Positions 1 through 4,820 of a stretch of DNA of 5,777 nucleotides are shown here, piece by piece; positions within the stretch are counted from its first letter, which is position 1, and each line of letters begins with the position of its first letter. The stretch is from contig JAPTVL010000321.1 in NCBI GenBank assembly GCA_028065725.1, positions 1 through 5,777 of the forward strand, in the 5' to 3' direction. The stretch comes from Betaproteobacteria bacterium (GTDB lineage Bacteria > Pseudomonadota > Gammaproteobacteria > Burkholderiales > Rhodocyclaceae). The notes under the pieces are model-generated. The model was not told where the DNA came from, made no database searches, and saw only the letters and a program-made list of their open reading frames with translations. The translations under genes were made by a program, and so were the position numbers.

Positions 1-535
1 CGCTCGGATAGCGGCTCACAAAATCCTCTGGCGCGAACCCCGCCAGATACGTGATCTCCACCGCGCGCTCGGACCGCCCGGTCTGCGGCCACACCCCGTG
101 CATCGCCGCGCCCGGCTGGGCGTAGGGTGCCTTGCGCGTCCATGCGGGCACGCTCAAGGGCGCCAGCAGCAGTTCGCGCCCGCGGTTCACCGTGTCGAGC
201 GTCGACGGATCGAGGCTGAGCCGCTGGTTCTCGGCCAGCGGGTCGGCGTAGGTGATGGCCTGCACGCTCTGGATGCCTGCGTGCGCCAGGACCAGGGGAC
301 GGCCGAACGGCGGGAAGCCGTCCATCGTCTGCAGATAGATCGCCTGCCGAATCGCAGCGCCCGTGCGCACCTCGGCCTGGGCACGGGCGCCGGCGATGAT
401 GCCCTGGATCAGTGCGTCGTCGGCCGTGAGGTCGGCGTCGATGCGCGCCTGTGCCTTGACCTCGGCGAGCAGCACCGGCTCGCCCTGGAAGGGGTCACCG
501 GGTGCCGCGGGCTGTACGGACAGCAGCAGAGCCAT
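1..535 (-). CDS. Phage head-tail connector, phiE125 gp8 / gp6-like family (partial, C-terminus off the left edge)
   Basis: This is probably the adaptor that joins the portal vertex to the tail after DNA packaging. Starting from the ATG at 535-533, the minus strand stays open for 178 codons to the window edge, so the stop codon is missing. The N-terminal part (about residues 19-75) has the family pattern: EPVLLAEVKAQARID, then an acidic DDALIQGIIAGARAQAE helix and TGAAIRQ, ending in DGFP. A beta-rich middle follows (LVLAHAGIQSVQAITYADP, about 80-99), then a conserved VEITYLAGF strand (about 159-167). These match what I recall of the phiE125 gp8 / gp6-like connector families, whose members are about 190-210 residues long, so little is probably missing. 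The start lies 6 nt after the stop of the 57-aa gene. Only a weak AGAAG lies upstream, so coupled translation is likely. Family assignment is by motif recall; the role is inferred from family and position. Confidence 0.85.
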   Translation of the reverse strand, partial: MALLLSVQPAAPGDPFQGEPVLLAEVKAQARIDADLTADDALIQGIIAGARAQAEVRTGAAIRQAIYLQTMDGFPPFGRPLVLAHAGIQSVQAITYADPLAENQRLSLDPSTLDTVNRGRELLLAPLSVPAWTRKAPYAQPGAAMHGVWPQTGRSERAVEITYLAGFAPEDFVSRYPS

Positions 536-541
536 ACCGAA

Positions 542-715
542 TTACTTCTGCGGCGCGGGAGCCTTGCCCTTCGGGAGCACGTCCTGGGCGACGGGCGCGT
601 CGGTGGCTTCGGCGAACTTGCGCTGGATCAGCGTGTCGGCCAGATCGTCGGCGAACGCGGCCACGTCGTCCTTGCGATAGCCGTTCCACCACTTCAGGAA
701 GCGGATGTCCTTCAT
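542..715 (-). CDS. Small phage head-module protein of unknown function (57 aa)
   Basis: This 57-residue, soluble, highly charged protein has no signal peptide or membrane segment. I chose the ATG at 715-713 because AAGGA sits 8 nt upstream; an in-frame ATG seven codons earlier (736-734) has no ribosome binding site. The N-terminal half reads MKDIRFLKWWNGYRKDDVAA, followed by an acidic ADDLADTLIQRKFAE helix. The tail (about residues 40-57) is Pro/Ala/Lys-rich and probably disordered. I recall similar small proteins (a basic aromatic start, a GY..GD-type turn, then an A..LI..G/K.A helix) in this slot of many head modules. I cannot name a family or function. Its place between the capsid and connector genes suggests a virion-assembly role such as head completion or decoration, but that is inference. 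High GC, normal codon use and close spacing to the connector (6 nt) support it as a real gene. Confidence 0.75.
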   Translation of the reverse strand: MKDIRFLKWWNGYRKDDVAAFADDLADTLIQRKFAEATDAPVAQDVLPKGKAPAPQK

Positions 716-723
716 GTCGGGAG

Positions 724-728
724 TCCTT
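724..728 (-). promoter_or_regulatory. Ribosome binding site deciding the start of the 57-aa gene
   Basis: The minus strand reads AAGGA, then 8 nt, then ATG at 715-713. This is the only Shine-Dalgarno-like site near either candidate start, and it lies downstream of the earlier in-frame ATG (736-734), which argues against that earlier start. Confidence 0.7.
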
Positions 729-740
729 GCAAACATTGCA
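728..740 (-). repeat. Small inverted repeat overlapping the 57-aa gene RBS
   Basis: TGCAA (728-732) and TTGCA (736-740) can pair as a 5-bp stem with a 3-nt loop. The stem touches the first base of the AAGGA ribosome binding site and includes part of the rejected upstream ATG. It is short and could be chance; a modest effect on initiation is possible but unproven. Confidence 0.3.
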
Positions 741-744
741 CAGT

Positions 745-765
745 GGGCGCAGCGTGGGTGCGCCC
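745..765 (-). repeat. Stem-loop just downstream of the major capsid gene
   Basis: GGGCGCA (745-751) and TGCGCCC (759-765) form a perfect 7-bp GC-rich stem with a 7-nt loop. On the transcribed strand it begins 7 nt after the capsid stop codon (775-773). The following transcript (ACTGTGCAATG) has no T-tract, so it does not look like a standard intrinsic terminator. It could protect the 3' end of capsid mRNA or slow polymerase, lowering expression of the genes after it. The pairing is seen directly; the role is inference. Confidence 0.5.
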
Positions 766-772
766 GTCAGGT

Positions 773-2269
773 TCAGCGGTACCAGGTCACACCCTGCAGC
801 ACGGCAATCGCCTGGGGGTGACGCGGACCGAAGTCGTTTTCGGTCAGCAGCCGGATGAGCGTGAGATCGCGCTGGAAGGCGCTGACGCTCGTGCCGCTGG
901 TCGGGTCGGTGTAGGCGCCGTCCTGGCTGATGGCCACCGACAGGTTCAGTGACTCGCCGATGACCATCTGCGCGAAGTCCACGAAGTAGATCTCCGAGCA
1001 GTTGCCCCCGCCGTTGGGCGTGGACAGGTTGGTCGGGATCTGCGTGGTCTGCGCGAACGGGTATCCCCGGAACATCCCCTGGTCGATCTCGGGGAAGACG
1101 CGGTTGCCGGTGGTGGTAAGCAGGTCGCGCAGGAACTGCACCGAGTCCGGGTGCATGAGCCAGCCGGGTTTGCGCATGCGCACGTTGGCGCGGCGCAGCG
1201 CCAGCACCATGCGTCCGGCATCGGTCATGATGGCCTGCGCCAGTGCCTGGCCCGCAAGCGGCGCCGCAGGCGGCGTGGCCCAGGTGGTGCCGGCGGGGGC
1301 CGCACCCGGCGTGCCGGAGGCCGGCTCGATGGGGGTGGCCGACAGGACATTGGCCGGCAGGCACCAGTTGCGCAGGCCCACCGGCGTGGCGTTGGTGCCG
1401 TCGCCGCGAATGAAGGCCGCGTCCTCGGCCGTGGCCATCGAGATCGCGGTGTCCTCGACGATGAGCTGGTCCACGCGCTCGTCGATGCCGGCGAAGCGGA
1501 TGAGGTCATTGCCGATGGGCACGAGACACGCCAGCTTCTTGGCCACGAGTTGCACGTCGTCGAAACTCTGCTGCGACACCGGCGCGTCGCTGTCGCGCCC
1601 GATGTAGCCGGCCAGCGCCCCGCCGGCGATGCGCGGCATGGTCAGGTTGCCGTTGGTCAGCGGCAGGGTCAGCGGCCCCATGGATCGCACCACCGCGTTG
1701 GGCACCAGGCGCTCGATGACGGTGGCCGCCAGCACGTTGGGGATCAGCACCGCGCCGCCGGAGGCCGTGACCGAGGACAGCGCGGCGGCCACCTCCACGC
1801 CGATGCCGTCGCGGCTCATGGCGCGCTGGGCGAACTCGGCACCGGCAGCGAGGTTCCCCGGGGCGTGCTTGAGCGCACCGATGATCCCGGAGAACACGCT
1901 CATGTTGCGCCGCGTGCGCTCGGCGGGGTCGCGGGGCCGGGCGTAGACGATCGGCTCGCCGGCCTGGCCGACAGCGGCTTGCTGGCCCTGCACGTTGGAC
2001 GCCAGACGATCGACGGCCACGGCGTCGAGCTTGCCCTGCTCGAGCACATCGACGGGCGCGGCGGCGGCCATGGCGAGGGTGCGCGACATCGCTTGCGCGC
2101 CCTCGAGCACGGCCAGGCGCCGACCCAGCGCCTCGAAAGCCGGCGTGATGGCGTCGAACTCTACCTGCTCGGCTTCGATGAGCGGCTCAGCCTGCGCCTT
2201 GTCGGCCAGTTCCTTCGCGCGTTGACTCAAAGCGGCGCGTTCGCTTTTCAGGGTCTGGATGGCATCCAT
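773..2269 (-). CDS. Major capsid protein, HK97 fold, with N-terminal delta (scaffold) domain
   Basis: This is the main shell subunit of the icosahedral head, 498 aa. I chose the ATG at 2269-2267 because AGGA lies 7 nt upstream; the reading frame also opens 18 codons earlier, but without a ribosome binding site. Residues 1 to about 65 are charged and helical (MDAIQTLKSERAALSQRAKE, then FEALGRRLAVLEG), a coiled coil typical of the HK97 delta domain that replaces a separate scaffold. A variable linker runs to about 160. The mature-shell region starts near SSVTASGGAVLIPNVLAATV (about 165-184). It continues with an E-loop-like stretch (about 210-250), FIRGDGTNATPVGL (about 286-299), KPGWLMHPDSVQFLRDL (about 367-383), GYPFAQTTQIP (about 402-412), FVDFAQMVIGE (about 429-439) and the C-terminal FQRDLTLIRLLTENDFGPRH block. 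It is longer than HK97 gp5 (385 aa) because of a longer propeptide and a Pro/Ala-rich loop at about 303-340. No covalent crosslinking chemistry can be inferred. Structured gaps flank the gene on both sides. Confidence 0.95.
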   Translation of the reverse strand: MDAIQTLKSERAALSQRAKELADKAQAEPLIEAEQVEFDAITPAFEALGRRLAVLEGAQAMSRTLAMAAAAPVDVLEQGKLDAVAVDRLASNVQGQQAAVGQAGEPIVYARPRDPAERTRRNMSVFSGIIGALKHAPGNLAAGAEFAQRAMSRDGIGVEVAAALSSVTASGGAVLIPNVLAATVIERLVPNAVVRSMGPLTLPLTNGNLTMPRIAGGALAGYIGRDSDAPVSQQSFDDVQLVAKKLACLVPIGNDLIRFAGIDERVDQLIVEDTAISMATAEDAAFIRGDGTNATPVGLRNWCLPANVLSATPIEPASGTPGAAPAGTTWATPPAAPLAGQALAQAIMTDAGRMVLALRRANVRMRKPGWLMHPDSVQFLRDLLTTTGNRVFPEIDQGMFRGYPFAQTTQIPTNLSTPNGGGNCSEIYFVDFAQMVIGESLNLSVAISQDGAYTDPTSGTSVSAFQRDLTLIRLLTENDFGPRHPQAIAVLQGVTWYR

Positions 2270-2276
2270 GGGAATT

Positions 2277-2280
2277 TCCT
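2277..2280 (-). promoter_or_regulatory. Ribosome binding site of the major capsid gene
   Basis: The minus strand reads AGGA, then AATTCCC (7 nt), then ATG at 2269-2267. The spacing is optimal and the local sequence is AT-richer than its surroundings, which suits strong initiation of an abundant product. It fixes the start and rules out the 18-codon upstream extension, which would run through the hairpin region. Confidence 0.75.
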
Positions 2281-2299
2281 GTAGGTTCCACAAACGAAT

Positions 2300-2320
2300 C
2301 CGCCCGCGCGAGGCGGGCGG
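2300..2320 (-). repeat. Stem-loop B in the protease-capsid gap (perfect 8-bp stem)
   Basis: CCGCCCGC (2300-2307) and GCGGGCGG (2313-2320) pair perfectly around a 5-nt loop; all stem pairs are G-C. On the transcript it is followed by ATTCGTTTG, which is only weakly T-rich, so it is at best a poor intrinsic terminator. It ends about 20 nt before the capsid ribosome binding site. It could be a leaky terminator or a 5' stabilising structure left on a processed capsid mRNA. Confidence 0.55.
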
Positions 2321-2326
2321 CAAGAT

Positions 2327-2348
2327 CTGAAGCGCGAACGCGGTTCAG
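2327..2348 (-). repeat. Stem-loop C in the protease-capsid gap (imperfect)
   Basis: CTGAA (2327-2331) pairs with TTCAG (2344-2348). After one mismatch, CGC (2333-2335) pairs with GCG (2340-2342) around a GAAC loop (2336-2339). It is weaker than its two neighbours but sits exactly between them, so the whole gap can fold into three consecutive stem-loops. Confidence 0.4.
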
Positions 2349-2356
2349 GGTCGGGG

Positions 2357-2385
2357 CGATGGCCTCCAGATCCTGGAGGCCATCG
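2357..2385 (-). repeat. Stem-loop A directly after the protease gene (perfect 13-bp stem)
   Basis: Bases 2357-2369 (CGATGGCCTCCAG) are the exact reverse complement of 2373-2385, with a 3-nt loop. This is the strongest inverted repeat I found in the window. On the transcript it begins 8 nt after the protease stop codon (2396-2394) and is followed by CCCCGACCC, with no T-tract. On the plus strand it is followed by TGTTCGGTTC, also not a terminator tail. Likely roles are 3'-end protection, an RNase III-type processing site, or a pause site separating protease from capsid expression. The pairing is seen; the role is inferred. Confidence 0.65.
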
Positions 2386-2393
2386 TGTTCGGT

Positions 2394-3317
2394 TCAAAGG
2401 CGCGCGGCGATCTCCAGCGCCTGCGCGCGTAGAGTCATGGCCTGGCGGCGCTGGGTCTGCTGCCGCTGCTGCGCCGCACCGGCCTGCACCAGACCGGCCA
2501 GCCTGTCGATAGCCTCTTGCGGCGTCTCCATCTGATCGGCCAGCCCCTGCGAGAGCGCGCCCGCACCATGAAACACACCGGCCTGCAGGCCTACGACCCG
2601 ATCAGCCGGCAGATTGCGGTGGGTCGAGACAGCGGCCACGAATTGGTCGAAGGCATCGTCCACTTGCGCTTGCAATTCCTGCTGCGCCACCTCCGACAGC
2701 GGCGCGTGCGATGCCCCGTGGAGCTTCTTGTCGCCTCGGTAGACGGCCGTGATCTTCACGCCCGCCTTGTCGTTGGCGCCCGATAGATCGCGGTGCATCG
2801 CCACCACCCCCACGGACCCCACTGCGCCGGTGGAGCTGACGCTCACGCTGTCGCAGGCCGATGCCAGCAGGTAGGCCGCCGATAAGGCGTTGAAGTTGAC
2901 GATGGCCGTGGTGGGCTTGGTCGCCTGGGCGATCTTGCCTGCCAGTTCGAACGCGCCTTGGACCGAACCCCCCGGCGAGTCGATGTCCAGGGCGATTTGC
3001 CGCACCTCAGGGTCAGCCAGCGCCGCGTCCAATTGCGCGCCGATCCGGTCGTAGCTGGACGTGCCCATGCAGGCGGTCATCGTGTTGCCGCGAGGAACGA
3101 GCGCGCCATGCACCGGGATGACAGCCACCCCTGCGGCCTTGATGCCGTCAGGCGCGAGCACCTTGGTCTGCGCCGCGCTCGCCTCGACGGACAACCGCTC
3201 GCGGCCTTCGGTCAGAATAGCGCGCGCCCACTCGTCGGCCAGGTCGGCTAGAGCAGGAGTGGCCATCAGCGGCTGGTTGTAGATCAGTCCGCGCAGATAG
3301 GGGTAAGCGTCATGCAT
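2394..3317 (-). CDS. Phage head maturation protease, S49 (SppA/ClpP-like) family
   Basis: This is a 307-aa serine protease probably acting inside the prohead to cut the capsid delta domain and itself. The start at 3317 is supported by GGAG 7 nt upstream and by a conserved early block, YLRGLIYNQPLMATPALADL (residues 7-26). The S49 core runs from about residue 62 to 235: AVIPVHGALV (65-74), the oxyanion-region DIDSPGGSVQGAFEL (111-125), the nucleophile block NALSAAYLLASACD (143-156), STGAVGSVGVV (162-172) and YRGDKKLHG (193-201). Ser146 is the likely nucleophile and Lys198 the general base. Their 52-residue spacing equals that of the Ser147/Lys199 dyad of Bacillus subtilis SppA. There is no signal peptide or membrane segment, unlike cellular SppA. 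Residues about 265-307 form an Arg/Gln/Ala-rich helix, too short to be a fused scaffold like the C/Nu3 arrangement of lambda. That fits a capsid protein carrying its own delta domain. The gene overlaps the portal by 8 nt and is followed by the triple-hairpin gap. Confidence 0.93.
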   Translation of the reverse strand: MHDAYPYLRGLIYNQPLMATPALADLADEWARAILTEGRERLSVEASAAQTKVLAPDGIKAAGVAVIPVHGALVPRGNTMTACMGTSSYDRIGAQLDAALADPEVRQIALDIDSPGGSVQGAFELAGKIAQATKPTTAIVNFNALSAAYLLASACDSVSVSSTGAVGSVGVVAMHRDLSGANDKAGVKITAVYRGDKKLHGASHAPLSEVAQQELQAQVDDAFDQFVAAVSTHRNLPADRVVGLQAGVFHGAGALSQGLADQMETPQEAIDRLAGLVQAGAAQQRQQTQRRQAMTLRAQALEIAARL

Positions 3318-4617
3318 CTTGGGTCTCCGTCATGTCGTGCAGCGTCCTCGGCGCCGTGGTCGAGGGGGCACCCGGCGTCCTGGCCGGCGCCGGGGCCGGC
3401 TGGGTCGCGTCGGCCATGTTCAGCGGTTGCAAGTAGGCGTCGCCGTGCTCGATGGATGGCATTCCCTCAGCGCGGCGAATGTCGTTGATCGACAGCCATC
3501 CCCACTGCCGACCCATGGCGTAGGCGGCGTAGCGCGAGGACAAATCCCCGCGCAGCAGCTCACGCACGTCCAGGCGAATGACGATGCCGGCCTCGCGATC
3601 CTGAGGCAGGAGGAGGTCACGCTCCATCGCCTCCTCGTGGCGCTTGATCCAGGACATGAGCGTGTGGGTGAGGAACTCGAGCGACTGCTGCTCGATGTTG
3701 GCGTTCGTCGCCCGGTTCAGGTCGCCGAGCATGTGCGGCGGGATGCCGTAGATGCGCGCGATGTCGCCGGCCGAATAGCGCCGTTGCTCGATCAACTGCG
3801 CATCGGCGTTGCTCATGGACAGCGGCGTGAACGCCATGCCCTCCTGCAGCAGCGCGACGCGCCCGGCGTTGTCTGCCCCGGCGTACTTCTCCTCCCAATT
3901 GCGGGTGATGCGCTCGATCATCGCCGGATCCTTGATCGGCGGCGCGGTCGCGGGCCGGGTGAGTGTGCCGGTCAGATTCGTGCCATTGCCGAACACGCGT
4001 CCCGTGTGGCGTTCCCCCGCCATCGCCACCCCGATGGCCTCGCGGTGCAGCGCGATCGGCGACAGCCCCGTGTAAGCGTTGTCGGAGATCCAGCGTACAT
4101 GGTGGATATCGCCCATGGCGTACATCCCCTCGATGCCGTCCGGCGCGCGCAGGATGCGGTAGTACGGCAGGCGGTCGATGGGGCTGACGTACACGATGAC
4201 CCGGTCTGAGTTGATCGGGTAGAGGCTCTTGATCGTGCCGTCAGGGTTGCGGAACTTGAGCGCGAAGGCGTTGCCGCGCAAGCCCAGTTGCGTCTGCAAG
4301 AATTCGCGGAACTGGTACGGGGTTTGGAAGGCATTGGGCGCGGTGCGCAGGATCGGCAGTAGCGGATGATCCGCAAGGGGTTCCTTCGATCCATCCGGCG
4401 CGTGCCGAAAAATTCCCGCCGGTAGCTTGGCCACCGACTCGGCAAGGAGGGTGACGGCGCGCTGCACGGCGGTCAGTGCCAGCGCCGTCTGCGGCGTGAC
4501 CGTGGCGCCGGTGGCCGCGCGCCCGTAGCCCGAGCCCAGGAAGGCCCCCAGCCAGCCGCCGCCCGTCCCGCTGGCCGGGTTGCCGCTGCCGGGAAACAGA
4601 ATGTCGGAGAACCACAT
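3310..4617 (-). CDS. Portal protein, HK97 gp3-like family
   Basis: This 435-aa protein forms the dodecameric ring at one capsid vertex through which DNA enters and to which terminase and connector dock. The family pattern is clear: a Gly/Ser-rich N-terminal arm (1-40); TALALTAVQRAVTLLAESVAKLP (about 44-66); HPLLPILRTAPNAFQTPYQF (about 84-103); LGLRGNAFALKFRNPDG (about 111-127); LYPINSDRVIV (132-142); and DIHHVRWISDNAYTGLSPIA (about 170-189). Next come the crown/stem-region IARIYGIPPHMLGDL (286-300), TNANIEQQSLEFLTHTL (304-320) and GWLSINDIRRAEGMP (373-387). The length is normal for the family. The last 30 or so residues are Pro/Ala/Thr-rich and probably disordered. The ATG at 4617 shares its A with the TGA of the preceding gene (TGATG). 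No good ribosome binding site is visible, so re-initiation by the ribosome finishing the 67-aa gene is the likely route. Confidence 0.96.
   Translation of the reverse strand: MWFSDILFPGSGNPASGTGGGWLGAFLGSGYGRAATGATVTPQTALALTAVQRAVTLLAESVAKLPAGIFRHAPDGSKEPLADHPLLPILRTAPNAFQTPYQFREFLQTQLGLRGNAFALKFRNPDGTIKSLYPINSDRVIVYVSPIDRLPYYRILRAPDGIEGMYAMGDIHHVRWISDNAYTGLSPIALHREAIGVAMAGERHTGRVFGNGTNLTGTLTRPATAPPIKDPAMIERITRNWEEKYAGADNAGRVALLQEGMAFTPLSMSNADAQLIEQRRYSAGDIARIYGIPPHMLGDLNRATNANIEQQSLEFLTHTLMSWIKRHEEAMERDLLLPQDREAGIVIRLDVRELLRGDLSSRYAAYAMGRQWGWLSINDIRRAEGMPSIEHGDAYLQPLNMADATQPAPAPARTPGAPSTTAPRTLHDMTETQDA
3325..3328 (-). promoter_or_regulatory. Ribosome binding site of the protease gene, inside the portal coding region
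   Basis: GGAG lies 7 nt before the ATG at 3317-3315, within the last codons of the portal gene. It supports the 8-nt overlapping start over the later in-frame ATG at residue 18. Confidence 0.6.
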
Positions 4618-4820
4618 CAGGGCTTGCCGCGCTCGCGCGCCACGTTGCGCGCCACAGCAAAGCTGGCCAGCAGCGCCAGCGCTCCGGCGAGGATCATGCC
4701 AGCGCGCCAGTCGAGGCAGGTCACGCCGGCCACGAGCAGCGCGGCGCCCGCCAGCGCCAGCAGACCGGCACGCACGTCGGCGCGGCGCAGCCGCTCGGTC
4801 TTGTCCTGCGTGGTTTCCAT
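4617..4820 (-). CDS. Small protein with two predicted membrane segments, between terminase and portal (67 aa)
   Basis: I do not recognise a named family. The 67 residues contain a charged N-terminus (METTQDKTERLRR), a first hydrophobic segment at about 19-36, a short turn with D-W-R (37-39), a second hydrophobic segment at about 41-57, and a basic C-terminus (RNVARERGK). Arg/Lys at both ends suggests both termini in the cytoplasm with a hairpin through the inner membrane. The start at 4820 has GAGGGAG 10 nt upstream. The gene overlaps both neighbours by one base through TGATG junctions, which is good evidence that it is a real part of the operon. Its location would suit a virion-assembly or membrane-anchoring role, but the sequence shows no function. 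Holin activity is possible from topology alone but not supported by its position, since no lysis gene is visible. Confidence 0.75.
   Translation of the reverse strand: METTQDKTERLRRADVRAGLLALAGAALLVAGVTCLDWRAGMILAGALALLASFAVARNVARERGKP

Noticed and set aside
716..736. Earlier start for the 57-aa gene
   Set aside because: There is no Shine-Dalgarno sequence before 736, and the good AAGGA lies between this ATG and the chosen one.
98..952. Plus-strand open frame of 284 codons
   Set aside because: It runs opposite the connector, the 57-aa gene and the capsid 3' end, crosses three real gene boundaries, and has Arg/His-rich shadow composition.
1151..2284. Long plus-strand open frame of 377 codons opposite the capsid gene
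   Set aside because: It is antisense to a well-conserved HK97-fold protein. Its His/Arg/Gly-rich composition is what GC-biased codons give when read backwards, and it has no recognisable domain.
2300..2320. Rho-independent terminator before the capsid gene
   Set aside because: The stem is strong, but the following ATTCGTTTG is not a continuous T-tract, so I kept it only as a stem-loop of unknown role.
2270..2323. 18-codon N-terminal extension of the capsid protein
   Set aside because: The upstream ATG has no ribosome binding site and the extension would be translated through a hairpin, whereas the ATG at 2269-2267 has AGGA at ideal spacing.
3319..4209. Plus-strand open frame of 296 codons
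   Set aside because: It lies opposite the portal gene, is Arg/Gly/Val-rich with no domain, and the portal frame is unambiguous.
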